The position numbers were made by a program, and so were the translations under genes. Source: Clostridium sartagoforme (lineage in GTDB: Bacteria > Bacillota > Clostridia > Clostridiales > Clostridiaceae). From it: 39,222 nt of DNA. The notes under the pieces were generated by a model that saw nothing but the letters and a program-made list of their open reading frames with translations, did no database searches and was not told the origin of the DNA. Location of the stretch: the NCBI RefSeq assembly GCF_004794105.1, contig NZ_SRYR01000017.1, positions 1-39,222 on the forward strand. Reading direction: 5' to 3'. This document shows, one piece after another, positions 10,627-19,712 of the stretch (positions within the stretch are counted from its first letter, which is position 1; each line of letters opens with the position of its first letter).

Positions 10627-11394
10627 ATGATGAAGTTTTTACAACCGATAACAAATTTTTTAACGATTATATTTGAAGGAATGCACGATATTATCCTTAA
10701 TATATTTAATATGGAACCAAGTGGTGTTTCATATATATTAACGATTGCTTTATTTACTTTAATTATTAGATTATTAATACTACCTTTAAATATAAAAGCT
10801 AATAGATCTAATGTAAGAATGCAAGAAATTCAACCAGAATTAAATGCTATTCAAAAGAAGTATGCAAATGACCCACAAAAAATGCAGGCAGAGTATTCAA
10901 AGTGCATGAAAGAAAATAATGTAAGTATGTTTGGTGGATGTTTACCAACATTATTACCTTTACCAATATTATTTGCTCTGTATTATGTATTTATGACTAT
11001 TAATGTTAATCAAGTAACAGATGCATCTTTCTTATGGATACCAAATGTATTTGAAAAGGATCCATACTTTATACTGCCTGTTCTAGCTTTCTTAAGCACA
11101 TATATTCCAAGTTTACTTTTAACTAAGTCTATGCCTAAGAAGGAAGACGGACAACAAATGAATATGGGAACTATGAACCTAATGATGGCAGGTATGATGG
11201 GGGTTATGGCTATTAACTTTGCTTCTATCCTGGTTATTTATTGGATCATAGGTGGAGTTATACAATTAGCTCAAACATATTTCTTAAATTATCTACCAGC
11301 TAAGAAAAAATTAGCTGCTAAAGAAGAAGAAGAACAGTTAAAAGTAGCTGCAAATGCTAAGAAAGCGACACCAAAGACTAAGAGAAAAAATTAA
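10627..11394 (+). CDS. yidC: Membrane protein insertase YidC/SpoIIIJ family
   Basis: Inserts and folds membrane proteins, with or without SecYEG. This is the short Gram-positive form (255 residues from the ATG at 10627) with about five membrane segments and a basic C-terminal tail (KKATPKTKRKN). The groove arginine expected in the first core segment is present in FTLIIRLLILPLNIKAN. No lipobox cysteine is visible near the N-terminus, unlike Bacillus SpoIIIJ. The TTG at 10615 abuts AAGGAGG (10608-10614), so it cannot be the start; ATG 10627 or the adjacent ATG 10630 is used. In spore formers SpoIIIJ is also needed for sigma-G activation. Confidence 0.95.
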   Translation: MMKFLQPITNFLTIIFEGMHDIILNIFNMEPSGVSYILTIALFTLIIRLLILPLNIKANRSNVRMQEIQPELNAIQKKYANDPQKMQAEYSKCMKENNVSMFGGCLPTLLPLPILFALYYVFMTINVNQVTDASFLWIPNVFEKDPYFILPVLAFLSTYIPSLLLTKSMPKKEDGQQMNMGTMNLMMAGMMGVMAINFASILVIYWIIGGVIQLAQTYFLNYLPAKKKLAAKEEEEQLKVAANAKKATPKTKRKN

Positions 11395-11430
11395 TTATTA
11401 TTTAGTATTATACTAGGTGGTGAATAGGGT

Positions 11431-12054
11431 ATGAAAACATTCGAAATGTCTGGGAAAAATGTAAGTGAAGCATTGGAAAATGCATTAAAAGAGTTAAAGC
11501 TTACTGAGGATAAGGTTGAATACGAAGTTTTAGACGAAGGTTCTAAAGGCTTTCTAAATTTAATAGGTGCAAAACCTGCTAAAATTTTAGTAAAAGTAAA
11601 AAGAGACTATAAGGAAGAAGTAAAACTATTTATCAGAAATATTCTTAATGGTATGAATGTACAGGCTGAAATTAAAGTTAAAGAAGAAAATGATGTAGTT
11701 TATATCAATTTAACAGGACCTAAGATGGGAATTATAATTGGATATAGGGGGGAAACCTTAGATTCATTACAATATCTTGCATCTTTAGTAGTTAATAAAG
11801 AACATGATATACCTTATAAAAAAGTAGTCTTAGATACTGAAAACTATAGAAAAAAGAGAGAAGAAACTTTAATTAGGGTTGCTGAAAAAACTGCATATAA
11901 AGTTAGAAAAACTAGAAGAGCTTACAAATTGGAACCGATGAACCCATATGAAAGAAGAATTATTCATTATGCTTTACAAGATAATGAATATGTATATACT
12001 TTTAGTGAGGGCGATGAACCTCATAGAAGAATAGTAGTTGATATTAAAAAATAG
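11431..12054 (+). CDS. jag: RNA-binding protein Jag / KhpB (EloR)
   Basis: Layout in 207 residues: Jag_N domain (1-50, MKTFEMSGKNVSEALENALKEL and KGFLNLIGAKPAKI), type-II KH domain with GPKMGIIIGYRGETLDSLQYL (about 97-118), and R3H domain with MNPYERRIIHYALQ and the final HRRIVVDIKK. It binds RNA and, in related bacteria, acts with KhpA on cell elongation. It follows yidC by 36 bases and is closed by a strong terminator that starts in its own stop codon. Confidence 0.94.
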   Translation: MKTFEMSGKNVSEALENALKELKLTEDKVEYEVLDEGSKGFLNLIGAKPAKILVKVKRDYKEEVKLFIRNILNGMNVQAEIKVKEENDVVYINLTGPKMGIIIGYRGETLDSLQYLASLVVNKEHDIPYKKVVLDTENYRKKREETLIRVAEKTAYKVRKTRRAYKLEPMNPYERRIIHYALQDNEYVYTFSEGDEPHRRIVVDIKK

Positions 12055-12093
12055 GTGAGGAGGCCTCAAGGCTTTCTTACCTTTTATTTTTTT
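12054..12093 (+). terminator. Intrinsic terminator of the rpmH-jag operon
   Basis: Twelve-pair stem (12054-12065 with 12070-12081, three G-U pairs), loop TCAA, then TTTTATTTTTTT. It starts at the last base of the jag stop codon. Confidence 0.9.
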
Positions 12094-12181
12094 GTAAAAT
12101 ATATAAATTAGACAATATATTAAGGTAAATTTTTATTAAATAACATCCTACTTAGTAACATCTATGTAAATTATATTTATT

Positions 12182-12210
12182 TTGACTTAATATAAATAGT
12201 TTTGTAAAAT
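12182..12210 (+). promoter_or_regulatory. Sigma-A promoter for mnmE
   Basis: TTGACT (12182-12187), 17 bases, TAAAAT (12205-12210), lying 69 bases before the mnmE ATG and after the jag terminator. It should drive mnmE-mnmG-rsmG. Confidence 0.7.
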
Positions 12211-12278
12211 GAATAATAGTTAAAAATGGATATACTATAAATATAGATTTATTTTTGAAGAGATAAGGAGGTTTAGAG

Positions 12279-13658
12279 ATGAAAGAGTTTGATACAATCT
12301 GTGCCATATCTACAGCAATTGGAGAAGGTGGAATTGCAATAATAAGAGTATCTGGTGACAATGCATTAGGTATTGTATCCAAAATTTTTAGAGCAAAGAG
12401 CGGAAAAGATATAAAAGACATGAAAACTTACACTATGAAATATGGTCATATAGTAGATATTGATAGTGATGATATTATAGATGAAGTAATTATTAGTTAT
12501 ATGAAGGGACCGAAGAGTTTCACTGCAGAAGATGTAGTAGAGATTAATTGTCATGGAGGGGTTACTTCTACTAATAAAGTATTAGAAGCAACAATAAGGG
12601 CAGGAGCAAGGCTAGCAGAGCCAGGAGAATTCACTAAAAGAGCTTTCTTAAATGGAAGAATAGATTTATCACAAGCAGAAGCAGTTATGGATTTAATTAC
12701 AGCTAAAACTGAGCTTGCTATGAAATCAGCATTAATGCAAAGTGGAGGATCATTATCTCAGAGGATTAATAAGTTAAGAGAGTATTTATTAAATGTATTG
12801 GCATTAATAGAATATGCAGTAGATTTTACTGAAGATGATGAAGAAGTTGATCCTAGTATACCAATAAGAGTTAAAGAAAGCTTAGAGAGTGCAGTAGAAG
12901 ATATTAATAAGCTACTTAAAGGTGCTGATGAAGGAAAGATTATCAGGGATGGATTAAGCTTAGCTATAGTTGGTAAGCCTAATGTAGGAAAGTCATCTTT
13001 ATTAAATGTTTTATTAAAAGAGAAGAGAGCTATAGTAACGGATATTGCTGGAACAACAAGGGATGTTATAGAAGAGTACATTAATTTAGATGGTATACCA
13101 GTAAAAATTATTGATACTGCTGGAATTAGAGAAACAGAAGATGTTGTAGAAAAAATAGGTGTTGAAAGATCTAGAGAAAAAATTAATGAAGCAGATTTAA
13201 TATTATTAGTATTAGATACATCAAGAGAAATAGATAAAGAAGATAAAGAAATTATTGAAGCAATTAAAGATAAAAAATCTATAGTTTTACTTAATAAGAT
13301 TGATTTAGATAACAAAATTGATGATTTAATTTTAGAAGGCTTTGAAAATATAATAAAAATTTCTGCTAAAGAAGATATTGGAATAGATGGTTTAAAAAAT
13401 GAGATTAAGAATATGTTCTTTAATGGTACAATAGATAGTGAAAGTTTAATTGTGTCTAATTCTAGGCACAAGCAAGCGTTAATAAGAGCTTTTGAAAATT
13501 GTAATGAAGCTCTTGTTAGAGTTAAAAAGAATGAATTTTTAGATTTAATTTCAATATATGTTACAGCAGCATTAAAAGCCTTAGGTGAAATTACTGGATC
13601 AGAATTAGAAGAGGATTTAGTTAATAAGATATTTAGGGAGTTTTGCTGCGGAAAATAG
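12279..13658 (+). CDS. mnmE: tRNA uridine-5-carboxymethylaminomethyl GTPase MnmE
   Basis: With MnmG it modifies U34 of tRNAs reading purine-ending codons, using a folate and GTP cycle. The 459 residues have the N-terminal folate-binding domain, a GTPase inserted in the helical domain with G1 GKPNVGKSS (232-240), G3 DTAG (279-282) and G4 NKID, and the C-terminal catalytic motif CxGK, here CCGK at 456-459. AAGGAGG lies before the ATG. Its stop is 12 bases before the chosen mnmG start. Confidence 0.97.
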   Translation: MKEFDTICAISTAIGEGGIAIIRVSGDNALGIVSKIFRAKSGKDIKDMKTYTMKYGHIVDIDSDDIIDEVIISYMKGPKSFTAEDVVEINCHGGVTSTNKVLEATIRAGARLAEPGEFTKRAFLNGRIDLSQAEAVMDLITAKTELAMKSALMQSGGSLSQRINKLREYLLNVLALIEYAVDFTEDDEEVDPSIPIRVKESLESAVEDINKLLKGADEGKIIRDGLSLAIVGKPNVGKSSLLNVLLKEKRAIVTDIAGTTRDVIEEYINLDGIPVKIIDTAGIRETEDVVEKIGVERSREKINEADLILLVLDTSREIDKEDKEIIEAIKDKKSIVLLNKIDLDNKIDDLILEGFENIIKISAKEDIGIDGLKNEIKNMFFNGTIDSESLIVSNSRHKQALIRAFENCNEALVRVKKNEFLDLISIYVTAALKALGEITGSELEEDLVNKIFREFCCGK

Positions 13659-13670
13659 GAGAAGATGAAT

Positions 13671-15545
13671 ATGAAATATAATGCGGGAGAATACGATGTA
13701 GTAGTAGTTGGTGCTGGTCATGCTGGTTGTGAAGCAGCATTAGCTACTGCAAGGATGGGATTAAAAACATTAATATGTACTACTAACCTAGATTCTGTTG
13801 CTATGATGCCATGTAATCCTAATATAGGAGGTACTGCTAAAGGACACCTAGTAAGAGAGGTAGATGCGCTAGGTGGAGAAATGGGAGTTAATATAGATAA
13901 TACTTTCATTCAATCTAGGATGCTTAATACTTCTAAGGGACCTGCGGTACATTCTCTTAGAGCACAAGCTGATAAGAAAAAATATCAAGATAGAATGAAG
14001 AGTGTCTTAGAGAGGCAAGAAAACTTAAGTTTAAGACAATTAGAGGTTGTTGAATTAGATGTTGTTGATGGAGAAGTAAAAGGTGTTGTTACTAAAAATG
14101 GCGGATACTTTAGTTGTAAGGCAGTTATTTTAACAACTGGAACTTACCTAAGATCTAGAATTATAATTGGTGATGTTACATATAACAGTGGTCCAAATGG
14201 TTTATCTGCAGCTAATGAATTATCACAATCATTAATAGATTTAGGTATAGACTTAAGAAGATTTAAGACAGGAACTCCAGCAAGAATTAATAGAAGATCA
14301 GTAGATTTTTCACAGATGATAGAGCAACCTGGAGATGAAAAAATAGTTCCATTTTCATTTATGAGCGGGGATATTACTAGGGAGCAAGTATCTTGCTGGT
14401 TAACTTATACTAGTGAAGAAACTCATAATATAATTAGAGATAATATAGACAGATCTCCAATGTATAATGGATTAATTGAAGGGGTAGGACCAAGATATTG
14501 TCCATCTATAGAAGATAAGGTTATGAGATTCCCAGATAGAGATAGGCATCAATTATTTATAGAACCTGAAGGTGAAAATACTGAAGAAATGTATGTTGGT
14601 GGAATGTCATCATCATTACCAGAAGAGGTACAAATTCAAATGTTAAGATCTGTACCAGGTCTAGAAAATGTTGAAATAATGAGAACTGCATATGCAATAG
14701 AGTATGATTCAATTGATCCAACTCAACTTAAACCTACATTAGAATTTATGAAGATTAGTGGTTTATATGGAGCAGGACAATTAAATGGAAGCTCAGGTTA
14801 TGAAGAAGCTGCTGGACAAGGGATAGTAGCTGGAATAAATGCTGCCCTTAAAATTAGGAATGAAGAACCTATGATATTAACAAGGTCAGATGGATATATT
14901 GGTGTTTTAATAGATGATTTAGTGACAAAAGGTACTAATGAGCCATATAGAATGATGACTTCAAGAGCGGAATATAGATTATTATTAAGACAAGATAATG
15001 CAGACTTTAGACTAACGGAAATAGGGTATAAGGTTGGTCTTGTAACTGAAGAGAGATATAATAAATTTATTACAAGAAAAAACAATGTTGAAAGTGAAGT
15101 TAATAGATTAAAGGACTTACAAATTACAAATAAAAAAGAAATCAATGATTTGCTGATTTCAAAGGGATCAACAGAACTTAAAAAGCCAATTAGTTTTTAT
15201 GAGTTAATAAAGAGACCTGAGTTAGATTACTTTAGTTTAAGGGATCTAGATATAGATAGACCAGATTATGATGAAAATATAGGTGAACAAATAAATATAA
15301 TTGCTAAGTATGAAGGATATATTGATAGTCAATTAGATCAAGTTAAGCAATTTAAGAAATTTGAAAAGAAGTTAATTCCTGATGGATTAGAGTATTCAGA
15401 TGTAAAGGGATTAAGAACAGAGGCTATACAAAAATTAACTAATATAAGACCTATAAGTATAGGTCAAGCTTCAAGGATTTCTGGAGTATCACCTGCTGAT
15501 ATATCAGTATTACTTATATATTTAGAACATCAATATAAGAAATAA
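13671..15545 (+). CDS. mnmG: tRNA uridine-5-carboxymethylaminomethyl enzyme MnmG (GidA)
   Basis: FAD-dependent partner of MnmE. The dinucleotide-binding motif [15 protein letters not shown] is at the N-terminus, followed by the MnmG signatures [20 protein letters not shown] and [11 protein letters not shown], and GxGQxNG-type [17 protein letters not shown] near the middle. Two ATG codons compete: 13665 is only three bases from AGGAG, while 13671 is nine bases away and gives the family N-terminus MKYNAGEYD, so I chose 13671 (624 residues). Confidence 0.97.
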   Translation: MKYNAGEYDVVVVGAGHAGCEAALATARMGLKTLICTTNLDSVAMMPCNPNIGGTAKGHLVREVDALGGEMGVNIDNTFIQSRMLNTSKGPAVHSLRAQADKKKYQDRMKSVLERQENLSLRQLEVVELDVVDGEVKGVVTKNGGYFSCKAVILTTGTYLRSRIIIGDVTYNSGPNGLSAANELSQSLIDLGIDLRRFKTGTPARINRRSVDFSQMIEQPGDEKIVPFSFMSGDITREQVSCWLTYTSEETHNIIRDNIDRSPMYNGLIEGVGPRYCPSIEDKVMRFPDRDRHQLFIEPEGENTEEMYVGGMSSSLPEEVQIQMLRSVPGLENVEIMRTAYAIEYDSIDPTQLKPTLEFMKISGLYGAGQLNGSSGYEEAAGQGIVAGINAALKIRNEEPMILTRSDGYIGVLIDDLVTKGTNEPYRMMTSRAEYRLLLRQDNADFRLTEIGYKVGLVTEERYNKFITRKNNVESEVNRLKDLQITNKKEINDLLISKGSTELKKPISFYELIKRPELDYFSLRDLDIDRPDYDENIGEQINIIAKYEGYIDSQLDQVKQFKKFEKKLIPDGLEYSDVKGLRTEAIQKLTNIRPISIGQASRISGVSPADISVLLIYLEHQYKK

Positions 15546-15561
15546 ACCTAATGGAGGAAAT

Positions 15562-16281
15562 ATGGAGTATTTTCAATTAATGAAAGAAGCTTGCGAAGAA
15601 GTTGGACTAGAATTAACGGAAGACCAATATAATAAATTTATTGATTATATGAAGCTTTTACAAGAGTGGAATGAGAAAATAAATTTAACAGCTATTACAG
15701 AGGATGAGGATGTAATAAAAAAGCACTTTATTGACTGTATTAAGATATTTAAATCTAATGCTGTAAAAAATGCTAAAAGTATTATAGATGTAGGTACTGG
15801 GGCTGGCTTCCCTGGATTACCTATAGCTATAATGAATCCAGATGTAAAAGTTGTATTATTAGATTCATTAAATAAAAGGATTAACTTTTTAAATGCTGTA
15901 GTTAGTAAATTAGAGTTGAAAAATGTTGAAACTATTCATTCAAGAGCTGAAGATGGAGCAAGAAATGTTAAATTAAGAGAAAAGTTTGATGTTGCCACAT
16001 CAAGAGCAGTAGCAAATATGGCTGTTTTATCAGAGTTTTGTATGCCGTATGTTAAGGTTAATGGATATTTCGTTGCTTTAAAAGGACCATCAATAGAAGA
16101 TGAATTAAAAGAGGGACAAAAAGCTATTGTAACTCTAGGAGGAAGCTTAGAAAGAGTAATCGAAGTTACTATAGAAGAAACTAATTTAAAACATAATATT
16201 GTCGAAATCAAAAAAATTAGTAAGTGCCCTAAGACTTATCCTAGAAAAGCAGGTACAATTACAAAAAAACCTATTAAATAA
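15562..16281 (+). CDS. rsmG: 16S rRNA (guanine527-N7)-methyltransferase RsmG
   Basis: Transfers a methyl group from S-adenosylmethionine to N7 of G527 in 16S rRNA; loss gives low-level streptomycin resistance in other bacteria. The 239 residues include the SAM-binding loop [17 protein letters not shown], the acidic end of strand 2 [14 protein letters not shown], and the C-terminal [21 protein letters not shown] stands just before the ATG, and the gene starts 16 bases after mnmG, so the three genes form an operon. Confidence 0.96.
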   Translation: MEYFQLMKEACEEVGLELTEDQYNKFIDYMKLLQEWNEKINLTAITEDEDVIKKHFIDCIKIFKSNAVKNAKSIIDVGTGAGFPGLPIAIMNPDVKVVLLDSLNKRINFLNAVVSKLELKNVETIHSRAEDGARNVKLREKFDVATSRAVANMAVLSEFCMPYVKVNGYFVALKGPSIEDELKEGQKAIVTLGGSLERVIEVTIEETNLKHNIVEIKKISKCPKTYPRKAGTITKKPIK

Positions 16282-16481
16282 TTCTACAGAATAGAACATA
16301 ATAATAGTATAAATATAGGATATATATTGTAAATATATATAAAATTGTATATATATGGAAATATATATAAGAATTTGTCTTACAAAAATAGGAAATAAAA
16401 GAAGGAAATAATAAAGAAAAATAGAATTTTTTAATTATTGAGTTAATGGTAATTAATATTATGAGGGATGGTTGGGTGCAT
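16282..16481 (+). other. AT-rich intergenic region before noc
   Basis: About 200 bases of nearly pure A/T with TATATA runs. No clear terminator of rsmG and no single convincing promoter could be picked out, though the many TATA-like hexamers leave room for one. Confidence 0.5.
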
Positions 16482-17258
16482 ATGAACAGAGAAATTACTA
16501 GTATAAATGTAGATAGGATATTTCCAAATACTTATCAGCCGAGAAGATTCTTTAATGAAGAGGCTCTAGAAGAATTATCTCAGTCAATAAAGGAGCATGG
16601 AATTATTCAACCTATAACAGTTAGAAAAAGAGGAGATAATTTTGAATTAGTTGCGGGAGAAAGAAGATGGAGAGCAGCTAGAATGGCTGAGTTAGAAGCA
16701 GTACCTTGCAATATAATTGAAATTACAGATACTGAGTCTGCAGAAATAGCACTATTAGAAAATCTTCAAAGAGAAGACTTAAACTTTATTGAAGAGGCTG
16801 AAGCTTATTATAATTTAATAAATGATCATAAGTTTACACAGGATGAGTTAGCTAAAAGGATGGGAAAAAAGCAATCCACAATTGCTAATAAGCTAAGACT
16901 TTTAAAACTTTCTTCAAAAGTAAGGGAATTATGTTTAGAGAATAAATTAACAGAAAGACATGCTAGAGCTTTATTGTCATTACCAAGTGAAGAACTACAA
17001 TTAAAGGTTATAGATAAAATTATAAAAAATTCTCTAAATGTAAAGGCAACTGAAGAATTAGTTAATAAAGAATTATTAAAAATTGCTGGAGAAGAATTAA
17101 ATAACAAAGATAAAAAAAGAGTTAAGAGTGTTTTTCCAGCTAAATTATATGTAAATACTATAAAGCAAGTATTTGATAAATTTAATATTCCTGCAGAGTA
17201 TAAATTTAAGGATGAAGAAGAGTTTATTCAAATAACAGTATCTATTCCTAAAAAGTAG
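16482..17258 (+). CDS. noc: Nucleoid occlusion protein Noc (ParB family)
   Basis: A ParB-family CTPase-type DNA-binding protein. Visible parts are the N-terminal INVDRIFPNTYQPRRFF, the nucleotide-binding GERRWRAAR and ENLQREDLNFIEEA motifs, and the helix-turn-helix FTQDELAKRMGKKQSTIANKL. Position directly after rsmG and before parA, alongside a separate parB, is that of noc in Bacillus, where it keeps the division septum off the nucleoid. I chose the ATG at 16482, preceded by GGGTG, because the family N-terminus begins there; upstream in-frame ATGs lack ribosome-binding sites. Noc target sites were not seen. Confidence 0.88.
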   Translation: MNREITSINVDRIFPNTYQPRRFFNEEALEELSQSIKEHGIIQPITVRKRGDNFELVAGERRWRAARMAELEAVPCNIIEITDTESAEIALLENLQREDLNFIEEAEAYYNLINDHKFTQDELAKRMGKKQSTIANKLRLLKLSSKVRELCLENKLTERHARALLSLPSEELQLKVIDKIIKNSLNVKATEELVNKELLKIAGEELNNKDKKRVKSVFPAKLYVNTIKQVFDKFNIPAEYKFKDEEEFIQITVSIPKK

Positions 17259-17287
17259 TTGGATTTATATTTAAATTTTATAAATTT

Positions 17288-17361
17288 AAGTGAAGAAGTA
17301 ATACATTATGCCTAAATAAATAGCTAATGGCGTTAATTGTATAATATTTCTTCACTTTTTT
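17288..17361 (+). terminator. Long-loop intrinsic terminator after noc
   Basis: Perfect ten-base stem AAGTGAAGAA (17288-17297) with TTCTTCACTT (17348-17357), followed by TTTT. The 50-base loop contains further short complementary pieces (GCC/GGC), so the real fold is probably branched. Confidence 0.65.
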
Positions 17362-17414
17362 ATTATGTTAATCTTTCAATATTATTTAAAAGTATATATA
17401 ATATTATTATGGGA

Positions 17415-17441
17415 AGGGGGGTGAAGCTCGTAATAGAGCTT
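17415..17441 (+). promoter_or_regulatory. Hairpin between Shine-Dalgarno and start codon of parA
   Basis: AGGGGGGTG (17415-17423) is followed immediately by a perfect hairpin AAGCTC-GTAATA-GAGCTT (17424-17441) and then by TTAG and the parA ATG at 17446. An in-frame TAG (17443-17445) just before the ATG rules out an upstream start. Without the 18-base hairpin only four bases separate site and start. Confidence 0.6.
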
Positions 17442-17445
17442 TTAG

Positions 17446-18210
17446 ATGAAGAAAGTTTGTATATTCAATCAAAAGGGTGGAGTTGGGAAAACTACTACTA
17501 ATATTAATTTAAGTGCATATTTAGCTATGGCGGGTTATAAAGTACTAACCATAGATATAGATCCACAAGGAAATACTACTAGTGGATTAGGATTAGATAA
17601 GAGGAATTTAGAAATGTCTATGTATGATGTAATTACTTCTGATGCATCATTAAAAGATATTATTTTAAAAAGTGAACTTATTCAAAATCTTTACATAGCA
17701 CCATCAACTATGGAATTAGCAGGTGCAGAAGTTGAGATTATAGGAAAACCGAATCGTGAAGTAATATTGTCTAATAAGTTAAAAGAAGTTGAAAATGACT
17801 ATGACTTTATTTTTATAGATTGTCCACCTTCATTAGGAGTGCTTACTATTAATGCACTTACTTCTGTACAATCTGTATTAATCCCTATACAATGTGAGTT
17901 TTATGCCTTAGAAGGTGTTGGACAGCTAATTAATACTATAAAATTAGTTAAGCAATCACTTAATAAGGACTTAGAAATAGAGGGAGTAGTTATGACAATG
18001 TATGACTACAGAACTAATCTTAGCAATGAAGTTTTTGAGGAGGCAAAAAACTTCTTTAATGAGAAGGTTTATAAAACTACTATTTCTAGAAATATTAGAT
18101 TAGCAGAGGCGCCTAGTTTTGGATTACCAATAATGTTATACGATGAAAAATGTAAGGGAGCGGAAGCTTACAAAACATTAACAAAAGAATTTTTAAATAG
18201 GCAAAAGTAG
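17446..18210 (+). CDS. parA: Chromosome partitioning ATPase ParA (Soj)
   Basis: A deviant-Walker ATPase that, with ParB and parS, helps segregate and position the origin, and in Bacillus also regulates DnaA. Walker A is KGGVGKTT at residues 10-17 with the signature lysine 10; switch and Walker B parts appear as IDIDPQGNTTSGLG and FIFIDCPPSLG. The 254 residues match Soj. The start is fixed by an in-frame stop directly upstream; ribosome access involves a hairpin (listed separately). It is followed by parB with almost no gap. Confidence 0.96.
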   Translation: MKKVCIFNQKGGVGKTTTNINLSAYLAMAGYKVLTIDIDPQGNTTSGLGLDKRNLEMSMYDVITSDASLKDIILKSELIQNLYIAPSTMELAGAEVEIIGKPNREVILSNKLKEVENDYDFIFIDCPPSLGVLTINALTSVQSVLIPIQCEFYALEGVGQLINTIKLVKQSLNKDLEIEGVVMTMYDYRTNLSNEVFEEAKNFFNEKVYKTTISRNIRLAEAPSFGLPIMLYDEKCKGAEAYKTLTKEFLNRQK

Positions 18211-18219
18211 GTGAGTAAT

Positions 18220-19065
18220 ATGAATAAGAAATCAGCATTAGGAAAAGGATTAGGAGCATTAATTCCTAACGAAACACAAAATAATGATAAAAATAAGCCT
18301 TCTCTTATTTCCTTAAATCTAATTAAAAGTAATGATGAGCAGCCAAGAAAATCTTTCGATGATGAAAAAATAGCTGAATTAGCTCAATCTATTAAGGAAC
18401 ATGGTATAATTCAACCAATTATTCTAAATAAAAAGGATGATTACTATGTAATAGTAGCGGGGGAGAGAAGATGGAGAGCTGCCAAGCTTTTAGGACTAAA
18501 GGAAGTACCTTCAGTTGTAATGGATTTAACTGATAAGGATATATTAGAAATATCATTAATTGAAAATATTCAAAGACAAGATCTTAATCCTATTGAAGAA
18601 GCCCTAGCCTATAAAAAGTTACTAAGTGACTTCAATTTAACTCAAGAGGAATTAAGCAAAAGAATAGGAAAATCAAGAGTAGCTATAAGTAATATAATTA
18701 GGTTAATTGCATTATGTGATACAGTTAAGCAATATCTAATTGATGAAGTTATATCTGAAGGTCACGGTAGAGCACTTTTAGCTATTACAGACCCCAAAAT
18801 ACAAAGTGAAATTGCTCAAAAGGTAATAGATGAAAAGTTATCTGTTAGAGAGTTAGAGAAGTTAATAAAACATCTTAATAGCAATAAAGAAGAAAAGCCA
18901 GTAAAAAGAGAAGTAAATCCTTACTATAAAGATGTAACAGAAAGATTGCAAAATTATTTTGGAACTAAAGTTAATATAAGCAATAAGAATAATAAGGGTA
19001 AAATTGAAATTGAGTATTATTCAGAAGAAGATTTACAAAGGATACTAGAAATAATTAATTTATAA
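18220..19065 (+). CDS. parB: Chromosome partitioning protein ParB (Spo0J)
   Basis: A CTP-dependent sliding clamp that loads at parS, spreads and recruits SMC. The N-terminal ParA-activating stretch is KKSALGKGLGALIPN, followed by the CTP-pocket motifs GERRWRAAK and ENIQRQDLNPIEEA, the helix-turn-helix LTQEELSKRIGKSRVAISN, and a C-terminal dimerisation region. I chose ATG 18220, four bases after AGGTGAG, over the GTG at 18211 that abuts the parA stop. Two perfect parS sites follow the stop codon. This gene and noc are paralogues lying on either side of parA. Confidence 0.96.
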   Translation: MNKKSALGKGLGALIPNETQNNDKNKPSLISLNLIKSNDEQPRKSFDDEKIAELAQSIKEHGIIQPIILNKKDDYYVIVAGERRWRAAKLLGLKEVPSVVMDLTDKDILEISLIENIQRQDLNPIEEALAYKKLLSDFNLTQEELSKRIGKSRVAISNIIRLIALCDTVKQYLIDEVISEGHGRALLAITDPKIQSEIAQKVIDEKLSVRELEKLIKHLNSNKEEKPVKREVNPYYKDVTERLQNYFGTKVNISNKNNKGKIEIEYYSEEDLQRILEIINL

Positions 19066-19066
19066 G

Positions 19067-19082
19067 TGTTTCACGTGAAACA
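19067..19082. promoter_or_regulatory. parS site 1
   Basis: TGTTTCACGTGAAACA, the perfect 16-base parS palindrome, beginning two bases after the parB stop codon. It is the loading site for ParB/Spo0J. Confidence 0.98.
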
Positions 19083-19096
19083 TTACAAATAAATAA

Positions 19097-19112
19097 TGTT
19101 TCACGTGAAACA
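19097..19112. promoter_or_regulatory. parS site 2
   Basis: A second perfect TGTTTCACGTGAAACA, 30 bases after the first (about three helical turns), so both face the same side of the helix. Both are followed by TTA. Confidence 0.98.
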
Positions 19113-19154
19113 TTATAGTGTTATTTCTCAATTTATTAGGAAGGGGCACTTATA

Positions 19155-19655
19155 ATGGAAAATTTAATTAAAATAATAAATGAAAATTCAGCTTTTATTA
19201 TAATAGGATTATTAGTTATAGTATTGCTACTATTAATAATGGTACTTGCATTAATGAGCACAACTAAGAAGCTTGAAAAGAAGTATAGAAAAATGATGCG
19301 TGGAGTTAATAATAAAAATCTAGAAGAATTAATAACTTCAAAGTTAGATGATATTGATAAAGCTATTGGAAAATCAGAAGAAGCCTTAAATAAATGTGAA
19401 GTAATAAAAGAAGAAATAAAGGGATGCGTAAATAAAGTTGCTATAATGAGATATAAAGCATTTCCTGATGTGGGAAGTGATTTAAGCTTCTCAATAGCAA
19501 TATTAGACTCTTATAACGATGGTGTGATGATAACTGGAATTTATTCTAGACATGATAGTACAACTTATGCAAAGCCAGTTGATAAGGGTATTTCTAGATA
19601 TGAGTTATCTGAAGAAGAGACTTATGTTTTAAATGAAGCAATCAATAAGAAATAA
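19155..19655 (+). CDS. DUF4446 family membrane-anchored protein
   Basis: A 166-residue protein with one N-terminal membrane helix (about residues 13-34, FIIIGLLVIVLLLLIMVLAL), then a basic, coiled-coil-like stretch (about 37-92) and a C-terminal domain with FPDVGSDLSFSIAILDSYNDGVMITGIYSR, recognisable as DUF4446. Function is unknown; the family commonly sits near parB in clostridia. AAGGGG stands eight bases before the ATG. It lies 42 bases after the second parS site with no obvious promoter, so it is probably read from the par operon, and it ends in a strong terminator. Confidence 0.85.
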   Translation: MENLIKIINENSAFIIIGLLVIVLLLLIMVLALMSTTKKLEKKYRKMMRGVNNKNLEELITSKLDDIDKAIGKSEEALNKCEVIKEEIKGCVNKVAIMRYKAFPDVGSDLSFSIAILDSYNDGVMITGIYSRHDSTTYAKPVDKGISRYELSEEETYVLNEAINKK

Positions 19656-19657
19656 TT

Positions 19658-19712
19658 AAAGGAGCTACAATGAAATGAACTATTGTTCATCACGAAGTAG
19701 CTCCTTTTTTTT
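19658..19712 (+). terminator. Intrinsic terminator overlapping the 3' end of yyaC
   Basis: Perfect 11-base stem AAAGGAGCTAC (19658-19668) with GTAGCTCCTTT (19697-19707), followed by a T-run to 19712. The loop contains a second perfect hairpin ATGAAC-TATT-GTTCAT (19675-19690). It terminates DUF4446 transcripts; the right arm also encodes the last codons of the opposing yyaC gene. Confidence 0.9.

Noticed and set aside
12758..13471. A 237-codon minus-strand frame within mnmE
   Set aside because: It is Ser/Ile/Leu-rich antisense of a conserved GTPase without start signals.
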